This document shows positions 1-9,796 of a stretch of DNA of 45,000 bases, one piece after another (position 1 is the first letter of the stretch; the number at the start of each line of letters is the position of its first letter). This DNA comes from Halisarca cf. caerulea (lineage: Eukaryota; Porifera; Demospongiae; Chondrillida; Halisarcidae): the NCBI GenBank assembly GCA_963170055.1, contig CAUJGJ010000378.1:232501-277500 (forward strand), given 5' to 3'. The translations under genes and the position numbers were made by a program. Under the pieces are notes generated by a model, which saw only the letters and a list, made by a program, of their open reading frames with translations, was not told where the DNA came from and made no database searches.

Positions 1-296
1 GATATAATTCAGGATAGATCTACGTACATACAAACGAGGAAAACATCACAAAGGTTTACTTATACAGCTTCTGTCCATCGGAACCTCCACAAGCTCTCTG
101 ACACAAACCCATCCACCGAATGCGGACATAATACATACAATGTCATGGGATGTAGAACTACTATCGCATACCAACGCAACAATATATAGTGTTTCCTTCA
201 TACTTGGTCAGCACCTGTTGGATTGAAAGATGTGAAGTTGATCCATACAGCATATTTCTCACATGCATTGACATAAACTGCACACGCATCTGTGTG

Positions 297-325
297 CACA
301 CAAACACACATACACACACACACAC

Positions 326-360
<35 letters not shown>

Positions 361-482
361 GTAAGGATGGACACACACTCATGCACATACACACACACAC
401 ATGCATGCCCAGATGAATACATGCAAGAATGAACAACATGCCCTCATGCTCACCGTCACACACACACAACACACACACACAT

Positions 483-535
<53 letters not shown>

Positions 536-599
536 CACATGTGCACACACACACACACACACATACACACACACAAACACAATTCACACACACACACAT

Positions 600-669
<70 letters not shown>
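297..669. repeat. CA dinucleotide microsatellite (compound)
   Basis: Long (CA)n tracts lie at about 300-356, 460-595 and 598-669, broken by short pieces such as 'atgcacatgtgcac'. Equivalent arrays sit at the same place in the other two block copies (22607-22691 and 32279-32695), so the array predates the duplication and has changed length since. Confidence 0.95.
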
Positions 670-864
670 CAATAGTCTTAAACCATGTAGTTCCATTTCC
701 CAAATCAAATTATAAATAATTGAGGGTTGAACAATAGCTGAATATGGGTGCATGAAAACCAAGGAAGTGGCAAAGTGATGTAGAATTGCCACAGGCCTAC
801 ACAAAAAGGCTTGGTCAAAAAGCTTTCTCCAAAAAACTTAGAACAAGACTGTAAACGAAGCAAC

Positions 865-1270
865 CATATAGGGATAGACAGGCAAAGGACAAGACAAACA
901 TATAGGGCTAGACGGGCAAGGACAAGACAAACATATAGGGCTAGACGAGCAAGGACAAGACAAGCATATAGGGGTAGACGGGCAAGGACAAGACAAGCAT
1001 ATAGGGCTAGATGGGCAAGGACAGGACAAACATATAGGGCTAGACGAGCAAGGACAAGACAAGCATATAGGGCTAGACGAGCAAGGACAGGACAAGCATA
1101 TAGGGCTAGATGGGCAAAGGATAAGACAAGCATCTAGGGCTAGACGGGCAAGGGCAAGACAAACATATAGGGCTAGACTGGCAAAGGACAAGACAAGCAT
1201 ATAGGGCTAGACTTGCAAAGGACAAGACAGGCACATAGGGCTAGACTGACAAAGGATATGAGATCGAGGC
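865..1270 (+). repeat. 33-bp minisatellite
   Basis: About ten units of 33 bp with the core 'catatagggctagacgggca', followed by degenerate units to about 1300. Because 33 is divisible by 3, the array encodes an 11-residue arginine-rich repeat in one frame and stays open on both strands; this is a repeat artefact. Weaker relatives appear at 22740-22860, 32890-33010 and 40070-40150, the equivalent places in the other block copies. Confidence 0.9.
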
Positions 1271-1299
1271 ATATATAAGGGTTAGATGAGCATATAGGA

Positions 1300-1577
1300 C
1301 TACACACACTAAGCTAGACAGGTATAAGGCTATACAGAGTTCAGTTAGACTGGGTGCACACTGTGCAAATTCCTACATCCTTTAGCACAAACATAATAAG
1401 AGAGGGATGTGGGATGTAGGGATTTGCAGTACATGGTTGATAGTGTGGGTTTAAGCAGATTTTATCATTAAAAAGATAGTAAATGTATGATCATCTAATA
1501 ATGCACAACAATGGAAACAAATTTAAAGTTAATAATATTATAATACATTAGAAATTATTACCACACCTGAAAAACAA
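1300..1577. other. Non-coding spacer between the two minisatellites
   Basis: No gene is visible. It contains 'gtgcaaattcctacatcc' near 1363 and a partial inverted match at about 1405-1430. The same small hairpin is nearly perfect at 40181-40249. Confidence 0.6.
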
Positions 1578-2316
1578 GTGTGTGGATCGGGTCCTACTGG
1601 ATCACAAGTGTGTAGTCGGGTCCTACTGGATCACAAGTGTCTGGTCGGGTCCTACTGGATCACAAGTCTGTGGTCGGGTCCTACTGGATCACAAGTGTGT
1701 GGGTGGGTCCTACTGGATCACAAGTGTGTGGTCGGGTCCAACCGGATCACAAGTGTGTGGTTGGGTCCTACTGGATCACAAATGTGTGGTCGGATCCTAC
1801 TGGATCACAAGTGTGTGGTCGAGTCCTACTGGATCACAAGTGTGTGGTCTGGTCCTACTGGATCACAAGAGTGTGGTCGGGTCCTACTTGATCACAAGTG
1901 TGTGGTCGGGTCCTACTGGATCACAAGTGTGTGGTCGGGTCCTACTGGATCACTAGTGTGTGGTCGGGTCCTACTGAATCACAAGTGTGTGGTCGGGTAC
2001 TACTGGATCACAAGTGTGTGGTCGGGTCCCACTGGATCACAAGTATGTGGTCGGGTCCTAGTGGATCACAAGTATGTAGTCGGGTCCTACTGGATCACAA
2101 GTGTGTGGTCGGGTCCTACTGAATCACAAGTGTGTGGTCGGGTCCTACTGGATCACAAGTGTGTGGTCGGGTCCTACTGGATCACAAGTGTGTAGTCGGG
2201 TCCTACTGGATCACAAGTGTGTGGTCGGGTCCTACTGGATCACAAGTGTGTGGTCGGGTCCTACTGGATCACTAGTGTGTGGTCGGGTCCTACTGAATCA
2301 CAAGTGTGTGGTCGAG
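1578..2316 (+). repeat. 29-bp minisatellite, array 1
   Basis: About 25 head-to-tail copies of a 29-bp unit containing 'ggtcctactggatcacaagt', with single-base variants such as 'ctgaatcac'. No plus-strand frame of the unit has a stop codon, so three overlapping open frames run through it; I do not regard them as genes. Two other arrays of the same unit lie just beyond the 3' ends of genes A and B. This array ends mid-unit ('gtgtggtcga') where other DNA begins. Confidence 0.95.
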
Positions 2317-2690
2317 CCGCAGGTGTCCAGCCATAAGTGTAACATTATAACATTATGCGGTTTCACTCAATGAATTTAATTATAGCGCTAACCGCATGGG
2401 TTTGTCACACGCAGATAGACAGATTTTCGTAATGACAACAATAACCATGTACCTCCATATGTTCGCCTGAAGGTCTCAGAAGGTCATTACGAGCGTAGCG
2501 AGTTTTCTATTTCCGTCGCCTTAGCGGAGTGGGTTTGAGCTACCCACGCATTTGATTAATTTTCGGGTGACATTTGTTCGATTTTGTCCCATTTCAGGTC
2601 ACTTTGGACGCGAATTACTCGGAAGGTGCTCGTCGAAATTCGTAGTAGCTAAAACTGGCAAAGAGGGACGCTTGTGCTCTTTGAGGCTAG
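2317..2690 (+). other. Junction and probable 5' region of the Helitron
   Basis: The sequence after the minisatellite is GC-richer and unlike the block copies. It holds a 9-bp inverted repeat (2428-2436 'cgtaatgac' with 2483-2491) and a short stem around 'tgggtttgagctaccca'. The element's left end should lie here, but I cannot place a convincing TC terminus. The 14-mer 'ttttcgtaatgaca' near 2424 recurs near 12612. Short open frames here show no recognisable domain. Confidence 0.4.
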
Positions 2691-2874
2691 GTAAGAGATT
2701 CGTTCGAAAGTCTAACCAAAACTTCGCTATTTAGAGAAATAAAAAGCTCACTTTCTGCCTCCTGGTGCCGAATAGCTCTATTGTAGAAAAGCAATCGACG
2801 CATTAAAGCGCAGAACTAGGCCATATCTCGGGACGACTTTTTTGTTTGTTGAAATTTGTCTTTGCTTCTGGCAG
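2691..2874 (+). other. Candidate 5'-leader intron of the Helitron transcript
   Basis: 'ctag|gtaagag' at 2687-2697 is a good donor. The T-rich stretch ending 'gcttctggcag' at 2874 is a good acceptor. Joining them does not make a longer coding frame, so if used it would be an untranslated leader intron. RNA evidence is needed. Confidence 0.35.
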
Positions 2875-3013
2875 GGTTCTGACTATTTTGTTTGGGGGCT
2901 GCGAATTGGTCAGCCATCTCGGTCGACATGTTCTGCCACGTGACGGTCATGTGTACGTGACGTCGACGTCGACCACGTGTAGAACAGGTTGCTTTGGGAA
3001 TTTTTGTTCGGAG

Positions 3014-3667
3014 ATGACTCGAGCTCTCTTTGTTGTCCCGTTGGGATTCTTTATCCTTTTGGCCAGGGTAGTCTTTTTTATCCAGTACCCACCACAGTTT
3101 TTCAGTGGTGCAGAACAGATTAATGATGGTCACTGTAGCAAACATGTATTGTTGGCAGAAGCGTTCAAAGGTGTTGTGATGAACAGCAAGCTGCAGAAAC
3201 GGCATTTTCGATATCTTCGAAAGTACAAACATAATGTTAGTGGAAAGCGAATTGGCAGAAGTCTATGTTTTAAATGTGTATGTTGGAGCATTTTGCTGTT
3301 ATGCGGTGATATTGAAACAAACCCTGGACCGAGCAATGTCTGTCGACTCTGCAATGCTAAGGTGAATCTTTTTGATTCCGTAGTGCATTGTTGTACTTGT
3401 GCCAATCTGTATCATATCAGTTGTACGAGTGTAAATGGGCGAGTTGATTTTAGTACTTTCAGCTGGAATTGCCAATTCTGCGCTTGTGAAGTTTATAAAA
3501 ACACTACTTGTCAGAAACGTAGACGTTGTTATCAGCAATACTGTGATGATGTACCAAATGCGAGACGTTGCCAGTCTATTTTGCAAGATCACTCTTACTG
3601 TAAAATTGACGCAATGCAATATCAAGCTAATGAAAAAGTAAGTAAAATCATTCAGTGGTGTATGTGA
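3014..3667 (+). CDS. N-terminal module of Helitron protein: hydrophobic leader, 2A-like peptide, PHD finger
   Basis: The first in-frame ATG is at 3014; the open frame runs upstream to 2846 but without an ATG. The product starts with a hydrophobic stretch (ALFVVPLGFFILLARVVFF) like a signal or membrane segment, then a basic region. Residues 99-106 (bases 3308-3331) read DIETNPGP, the 2A-type ribosome-skipping consensus D-x-E-x-N-P-G-P, preceded by a leucine-rich run as is usual for 2A. Directly after come spaced cysteines and histidine (CRLC, CCTC, YHISC, WNCQFC) fitting a C4HC3 PHD finger. Such 2A-PHD heads are known in some animal non-LTR retrotransposons. Unspliced, the frame ends at 3667. 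A consensus donor at 3638 would instead join it in frame to the Rep/helicase at 3708. Confidence 0.75.
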   Translation: MTRALFVVPLGFFILLARVVFFIQYPPQFFSGAEQINDGHCSKHVLLAEAFKGVVMNSKLQKRHFRYLRKYKHNVSGKRIGRSLCFKCVCWSILLLCGDIETNPGPSNVCRLCNAKVNLFDSVVHCCTCANLYHISCTSVNGRVDFSTFSWNCQFCACEVYKNTTCQKRRRCYQQYCDDVPNARRCQSILQDHSYCKIDAMQYQANEKVSKIIQWCM

Positions 3668-3707
3668 AACAATGTTATCAAAAGAATTCCTTTCTTAATT
3701 CCTTTAG
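3638..3707 (+). other. Predicted 70-nt phase-0 intron joining the 2A-PHD exon to the Rep/helicase
   Basis: The donor 'aaaaa|gtaagt' at 3638 and the acceptor 'aattcctttag|atg' at 3707 both match consensus, and the intron is T-rich before the AG. Exon 1 from ATG 3014 to 3637 is exactly 208 codons, so the join is phase 0 and continues directly into the Met codon at 3708. Retention of the intron stops translation at 3667. Confidence 0.7.
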
Positions 3708-6700
3708 ATGGCAATTCCAGAGCAAGCTGAATGTATCTACAGTGCAAATGTGACAAAAATGCAAAATGAAGCAAAAATACATAAAGCAAAAATTCAGAAC
3801 AATGCAATTCAACCAATTGCAAATCAAACCAAATATGCAGAAAACACATTTCATGCTGATCCATGCAGTTCACAGTCACTTTCCCTTCACAAACATAGCG
3901 CTGGACATGGCCTGTTATCACCCTTGCAAAATGATGCATATGAAGACATGAGCATACATCACATAGATGAAGACCACAACCAATTGCAAATGCATACAGA
4001 CAAATCCCAGCATGTAGCAGATCTAGAGGTTACACACAGTCCTACAGAATTGCAAAAAACTTCACTGGGCACAAATGCACTGAATGCTAAGTCATCATCT
4101 GATAACATGTACACTTTTCACAACCAACAATACAAATGGAAGCATAGACAGTGCACAGTGTGCTGTGAGACATGGCCATGCCGAGATAAAAGGCAAAAGC
4201 AAGAGTATCAATGTGTAAGGTGCAGTCGAGACAAAAGTGTACCTAAAAGATATTCACTAGAAAATGACATGAATCCTGGCTCTGCACCAGAATGTTTGCA
4301 AAACCTCACACAAGTAGAAGAAATGCTGATTGCACGTGTCTCACCAATAATGTATATTTACAGAAAACATGGTGGGCAACGTGGCTATAAAGGACATGTG
4401 CTTAATCTTACACAAGATGTACAAACACTGCTTGACAAGCTACCACAAGAAGTTAGCAAGCTACCAGTCCTTGTTATAAGGCGAAGTGGTGCAAATGACA
4501 CATTCACTGATTTCACTGTACGACGACAGAAAGTTTTGAATGCATTACTATGGCTGAAGCAAAACAATCCGTACTATAAAGCAATTACAATTGACTATGA
4601 TACAATAGCAGAACTGCCTGTGAACAGTATTCCAAAGCAAATATTTGTGAATTCAGTGCCTGCAACATGTGAGACATTGGAGACAAACTCTGTATTGGGC
4701 AGTCATAACATTGAGCCAGATGACATGAATGTACATAGTGATACTGAACTTGAGAATGATATAGATTCAGATGACAAATCACAGCACAACTACACATCTT
4801 TCATCCCTGTACCCCAGCAACAGCAAACAGAAATAGAAGCAATACGAAGCATTATACAGCATGAAAACATTACATTACCCTGGCCAGAAATTTCAAAAAC
4901 AGCAGTCAGTGAATTTACCACAGAAGGCTTGGCTACAATGGCATTCCCTACACTATTTCCATACGGCACTGGAGATCCTACAAAGAAACAAAGACATCAT
5001 GCAGTCAGTCTTTCAGATGCATTTAAACATCTGATCTCATTTGGAGAAACTGTAGATGGTAAGATTGTATGGAGATTTGCAAGCCATCCACGATTCATGT
5101 ACTGGGCACTGAACATGAAACAACGGCATCAAGTGCTATCCCAGGCTAATGTCTACATGAAGCAACATCCCAAAGATGCAACATTAACATTGGATCAACT
5201 AAAGCGAATGGTTAGCCATGCAGATTCTGAGCAGCTAATGTCACGATTCAGTAGGTACATCAGTAATGTCCAAGGAACAAAACAATACTGGTACCAAAGA
5301 AGCCTTGAGCTACGAGCACTAATAGAAAGCAAAGGGACACCAACATTTTTCTGGACAGTTTCAGCAGCAGATACCTATTGGCCACAATTGCACGAACTAA
5401 TGCCACATGACCCAAACCCAACTCATAGCAAAAAAATTCAAGCTGTGATCAATAATCCACACCTTGCTGATTGGTACTTCACACAAAGGCTATCTGACTT
5501 GATCAAGCAATGGCTGTACAAAGAAATGGACGCAGAATGGCACTGGTACAGATTTGACTACCAGTCACGCGGAAGTACACATGCTCATGGTTGTGCTAAA
5601 CTCAAAAGTGACCCAGGTTTGTGCCAACTGATGAAAAAAGCAGCAATTTCATGGAAATTACAGAAAAATCTACCAGTTAGTGGTCAATTTACAACAATAG
5701 AAAAGCAACTAATTGCCGAAGGCAACCAAGCAGCAGAAATAGTAGTTAAGTACTGTAATTGGCTAACATGCACCTTCAACAAGGATCTGCCTTCTGACAA
5801 CTGGCGTATGCCTACACCAGAGAATCATCCTTGTGCAAAAAACCCTCTAATGACACAAAGCCATGAGCAAGACTACTATGATTTAGTGAATGTTGTTGAG
5901 CGACACACCAAATGCAGTGCTGCATATTGTTTGAAAAAGAAAAAAGGGCAAACTGAAACAAAATGTAGATTTGAATACCCTCGTCAGTTGCAATCAGAAA
6001 CAAAACTGCATTTTGAAGAATTACCCAATCAGAGAATACATGCAAAGGTCATTACAAAGCGTAATGACCCACTAATCAACAGCCATAATGAATTATTGCT
6101 CAAATACTGGAGAGCAAATGTTGATGTGCAAGCAATTGTTGATATTGAAGATTGTGTACGGTACATGACAAAGTATGCAGCTAAGGCAGAAACCACATCG
6201 CAAACAGCAAAAGAAATCTTCCGCACATGTGTAAACAACCAGTCTGTTGCATCACAAACTAGCACTGTTATCAGATCAGCAATGATCAAGTCAATAGGTG
6301 AAAGAGACTTCAGTGCTCAAGAAACAGCACATATGCTACTTGGCTTACCTTTGTACAGTTGCACATTTTCATTTGCAACAGTAGCAATTGACAGCATAAA
6401 AACAATTGAAATTCAGAACAATGGTACAAGGACCAAAATATCACACAAGATGTCAATTGTAGAAGCCTATGCAAAAAGGCTTGAGAACTTGCCTAACAAC
6501 GAAGCAATTTCTGAAATGAATTTAATGCAGTTTTCAGAGCATTTTTATATAAACAATAACACTGTGAGAGAACGCAAGACACCTGTCATAGTACGCACAT
6601 ATCCCAACTATTCATCAAACTCAAAAGGCAAAAGTTACCCCTTGTATTGTAAATGTCAGCTAATAAAGTACAAACCTTGGAAAGAACAATTTTCAGATGC

Positions 6701-7216
6701 ATGGGGCAACCTTCCTGACAGTGATGACACCTACATAATGGCCTATCATGACTTCATACAAAGTGCCACTGCATCACGTTATGTACAGAATACAGCAAAG
6801 GAGCTTGAAGAAGTGGAACAGTACTTGCAAACTGTACAACTAGACAATGCCATGAATAGTGATGAGTATGAAATTCACAATGAAGAATCTGTACAACAGC
6901 AGGAAGAGTGGATGCTACTTTCACAGCTCAACCCTACATTTGATGGCTCAAACTCAATTTGCCCTGATAGCATTAACTGGCAGGCACAGATCACAACTGA
7001 GCTGACCAATGAACAAGTTCATGAAAGTGCTAATTGGATAACAACTGCAAGAAAGGAGACTACAGCAAATAACCTATTTTCTCAGCAAGTGCCCACTGAT
7101 GTGCAGACTTTTAACACAGAGCAAAAACTTGCATTTGATATTATCATTAAACACCATGAACAGTGTACACACAATCATGAACCTCAACCTTTGCTAATGA
7201 TCATATACGGCAGTCT
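3708..7216 (+). CDS. Helitron Rep/helicase, Rep part and start of helicase (frameshifted)
   Basis: Rolling-circle transposase of the Helitron type, expected to nick and join DNA strands. In order: a cysteine pair region (CTVCCETW...CVRC, about residues 149-175) like the zinc-finger region ahead of many Helitron Reps; a Helitron-like N-terminal domain with LSDAFKHLISFGE and FASHPRFMYWALN (about 440-475); the HUH metal site HAH at residues 625-627; and the catalytic two-tyrosine motif YMTKYAAK with Tyr819 and Tyr823. The frame enters the helicase and reaches IYGS, where the Walker A motif should follow, then shifts and stops at 7246. The next segment (7217-8497) supplies the rest in another frame. 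All visible catalytic residues of the Rep part are intact. Confidence 0.93.
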
Positions 7217-8497
7217 GCTGGTACAGGTAAATCATACCTTATAAATGCCATATCATCACACTTAAAAGATAAATGCTGTCTAGCTGCGCCAACCGGCATA
7301 GCTGCATTCAACATCAATGGTGTGACCATACATTCACTACTTCAACTGCCAATTAGAAATCAAGGAGCAAAAGATCTGGAAGGTAGTGCTCTCATGAGAT
7401 TACAAGACAGACTCAATGGTAAAATGTACATCATTATTGATGAGATGTCAATGCTTGGACAGCGGATGTTCACATGGATAGACAGAAGACTCAAACAAGC
7501 AACAGCCAAACATGACCAGCCATTTGGAGGAATATCAATTATACTGATTGGTGACTTTGCACAACTGCCACCTGTTGGTGACCGACTACTGTTCAATGCT
7601 CCAAACATTACAATCAATGATTCATGCGATCATGCATATTTACTGTACAGGCAATTTAAAACAGTTGTAATACTCAAACGTATACTCAGACAAGACAGTT
7701 CTACAGCAGAATTTAAGCAATTACTGTGCAATTTACGTGATGGCAATATTGATCACAACATGTGGCAAAGACTTCTGGCACGATCTCCACAAAATGCACT
7801 AAATAGCACGCAATTTGATGATGCAATTTATTTATTTTTTGACAAGCAAAGTGTGGCAGAATGCAATTACAAGCATTTGCAAGCCCTTGGTACACCTATA
7901 GCTAAAATTGAAGCAATAAATTCAGACCATGCAGCACAGGCATCAACAACTGATGATGCAGGAGGCCTTGAAGCAGTAATTTATATAACCAAGCAGTCAA
8001 AGGTCATGTTAACATCAAACCTATGGCAGCAGGCAGGTCTATGTAATGGAGCTACAGGAGTTGTAAAGGAAATTTTGTATGCAACAAACCAGTCGCCGCC
8101 ATCATTGCCCATTTCTGTACTAGTGGAATTTGAGAAGTACGCAGGGCCAGCATTCATAGCAGACCATCCAAAATGGGTGCCTATTCCCCCAATTACATTT
8201 GAATGGACCACAACTCGCAAACACTCAAGAAGACAGTTACCACTTAGGCTGTGCTATGCAATGACCATTCATAAGAGTCAGGGGCAAACATTACATAGGG
8301 CAATAATTGACATAGGAGAGAAAGAACGAACAGCAGGACTTACATTTGTGGCACTATCTCGCTTAAAAAGACTTGACAATGCAATTATACAGCCAATGAC
8401 ATATGAGCGATTAGTGTCAATATCCAAAAGTAAACAAATGGCAACCCGCATTAAAGAAGAACAATATCTGCAACACCTTCATGATGCAACACTATAA
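7217..8497 (+). CDS. Helitron Pif1-like helicase, C-terminal part in a shifted frame
   Basis: From 7217 the frame encodes AGTGKSYLIN (Walker A), AAPTGIAAFNINGVTIHSLL (motif Ia), IIIDEMSML (Walker B), GDFAQLPPVGD (motif III), LKRILRQ, YAMTIHKSQGQTL (motif V) and TFVALSRLKRL (motif VI). This is the full superfamily 1B Pif1-like helicase set that drives strand displacement in Helitrons. It lies one frame away from the upstream Rep frame; two extra bases, or one missing base, at about 7213-7216 explain the break. The first ATG is at 7322, beyond Walker A, so an independent product would lack ATP binding. A weak polyadenylation signal ATTAAA lies at 8543-8548. I read this as one broken gene. Confidence 0.92.
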   Translation, partial: AGTGKSYLINAISSHLKDKCCLAAPTGIAAFNINGVTIHSLLQLPIRNQGAKDLEGSALMRLQDRLNGKMYIIIDEMSMLGQRMFTWIDRRLKQATAKHDQPFGGISIILIGDFAQLPPVGDRLLFNAPNITINDSCDHAYLLYRQFKTVVILKRILRQDSSTAEFKQLLCNLRDGNIDHNMWQRLLARSPQNALNSTQFDDAIYLFFDKQSVAECNYKHLQALGTPIAKIEAINSDHAAQASTTDDAGGLEAVIYITKQSKVMLTSNLWQQAGLCNGATGVVKEILYATNQSPPSLPISVLVEFEKYAGPAFIADHPKWVPIPPITFEWTTTRKHSRRQLPLRLCYAMTIHKSQGQTLHRAIIDIGEKERTAGLTFVALSRLKRLDNAIIQPMTYERLVSISKSKQMATRIKEEQYLQHLHDATL

Positions 8498-8858
8498 GCA
8501 TCTCGTATAGTTTAAGCAATAATGTGTTATAATTGCATGTGTATTAAACCATTGTACCTTGCAACATTTAAAATTACAAGTCTTAGAGCAATCAAAAGAA
8601 CAAAATATATGTACAATGATGCAAGACAAAAGGACTTCTCCTCTGAGTTGGTAACAAGAATGTAGCTATTGCAGTATAATTCACGTGCACACCCAAAGGA
8701 TCTTTCATACGTACATAGCTGCACGTCAAGTCATCTGGACCACACATTTCAACATCATTCCACTATATACCAGCCCCATGCAGGACAATATTTTGTACAA
8801 TGTCATGGTAACTTTAAGAAACTAGAACAAAAACAAAACATCCACAAATAAACTACCA
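8498..8858. other. Spacer between helicase and tandem repeat
   Basis: AT-rich and non-coding. Contains the possible poly(A) signal noted for the helicase; I see nothing else. Confidence 0.5.
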
Positions 8859-8859
8859 A

Positions 8860-9590
8860 GCTAGCAGTGCTGGACCCAACTTTAGAAAGCAAGACACCAA
8901 GCAACAAAGAAGAAATCTATAAAGAAACTATACCAAGCTATACGTAGCTGCATGTGCCAGGCCCAACTTCAACTAAATGAAAAAGAAGAAATCTACATAA
9001 AGAAACTACAAAGGTAGCAGTGCTATACATCCATGGAACTTTAAAAAGCAAGACACAAAGCAACAAAGAAGAAATTTATAAAGAAACTATATCAAGCTAG
9101 CTGTGCCAGGCTTAACTTCAACTAAATGTAAATTTAAAGAATAAATCTATAAAGAGTCTGCCAAGCTAGCAGTGCTAGATCCAACTTCAAAAAGCAAGAC
9201 ACAAAGCAACAAAGAAGAAATCTATAAAGAGACTATACCAAGCCAGCTGTGTCAGGCCCAACTTCAACTAAATGAAAAAGAAGAAATCTATAAAGAATCT
9301 GTCAAGCTAGCAGAGCTGGATCCAACTTCAAAAAGCAAGACACAAAGCAACAAAGAAGAAATCTATAAAGAGACTGCATGCAGCTATATAATACTAGACC
9401 CAACTTCAAAAAGCAAGACAGCAAACAACAAAGACAAAATCTATAAAGAAATTGTACTAAGCTATAGCAGTGCTGGACCCATGCATGCAACTTCAAAAAG
9501 TAAGACATCAACAACAAAGAAGAAATCTATTAAGCTAGCAGTGCTGGATCTAACTTCAAAAAATCAAACAAAAAAGAACAAAGAATAATT
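8860..9590 (+). repeat. Degenerate tandem repeat inside the Helitron
   Basis: About eight imperfect units of variable length share 'gaagaaatctataaagaaac' and alternate with 'gctagcagtgctggaccca' and 'caggcccaacttcaact'. The plus strand is T-poor, so part of it (9172-9588) is open and would give a repeated LDPTSKSKTQSNKEEIYKET peptide. I see no domain or start context that supports a real protein. Confidence 0.8.
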
Positions 9591-9796
9591 GTTATTAGTG
9601 CAATTTGTCTATATAATAATGTATCACTGTAATGCCATAAGAAATCAATTAATAGCCACTATATAAAGCCGCACCTTTAAGAACACCTCAACTACGTACG
9701 TATATCTATATAGTTACCCTAGCCAGTTGACTCAGTGAACCTACATATTGAGTGTTACTGCAGTTCAGTCAGTTAATATTTTTTTTTCAATTGTAA
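9591..9796 (+). promoter_or_regulatory. Upstream region of the RPA-like gene
   Basis: AT-rich 200-bp stretch between the tandem repeat and the ATG at 9797. It contains 'tatataaagcc' near 9660, which could serve as a TATA element about 140 bp before the start codon. Assignment is by position and motif only. Confidence 0.35.

Larger units (their letters stand above)
1..2330. repeat. Segmental duplicate block, copy 1 (3' flank of an ankyrin/death gene)
   Basis: This stretch matches, in the same order, two other places in the window, about 21.5-23.8 kb and 31.7-33.8 kb. Shared landmarks are a segment with 'agctctctgacacaaa' near base 95, a CA array, a segment with 'gtcttaaaccatgtagttcc' near base 675, a 'ctagac..gggc' repeat zone, and a 29-bp minisatellite. 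In copies 2 and 3 the block continues into an ankyrin/death gene on the minus strand. Here it stops inside a minisatellite unit at about 2316 and unrelated transposon DNA follows. I see no gene in it; all long open frames come from repeats. Confidence 0.8.

Noticed and set aside
161..804. Long open frames on both strands rich in Thr-His or Val-Cys; also at 22388-22699, 24082-24401 and 32112-32905.
   Set aside because: They are translations of (CA)n/(GT)n microsatellites, which have no stop codons in the relevant frames.
811..1200. Arginine-rich or Leu-Cys open frames of about 110-140 residues.
   Set aside because: Produced by the 33-bp minisatellite; no start context, domain or conservation outside the repeat.
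1578..2316. A CRISPR array, because the units are 29 bp long.
   Set aside because: Units are directly adjacent with no unique spacers, and the context is an intron-containing animal genome.
1578..2373. Overlapping open frames with repeated SYWITSVWSGPTGSQVCGR peptides; also at 23082-23827 and 33243-33887.
   Set aside because: The 29-bp unit has no plus-strand stop in any frame, so all three frames are open; the family lies beyond the 3' end of minus-strand genes.
7205..7235. Programmed frameshift or an intron at the helicase break.
   Set aside because: No GT-AG pair restores the motif without loss, and no slippery-site or pseudoknot arrangement is evident; a simple indel explains it.
9172..9588. 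A 138-residue repeat protein with LDPTSKSKTQSNKEEIYKET.
   Set aside because: It is a T-poor degenerate tandem repeat; units vary in length and break the frame outside this stretch.
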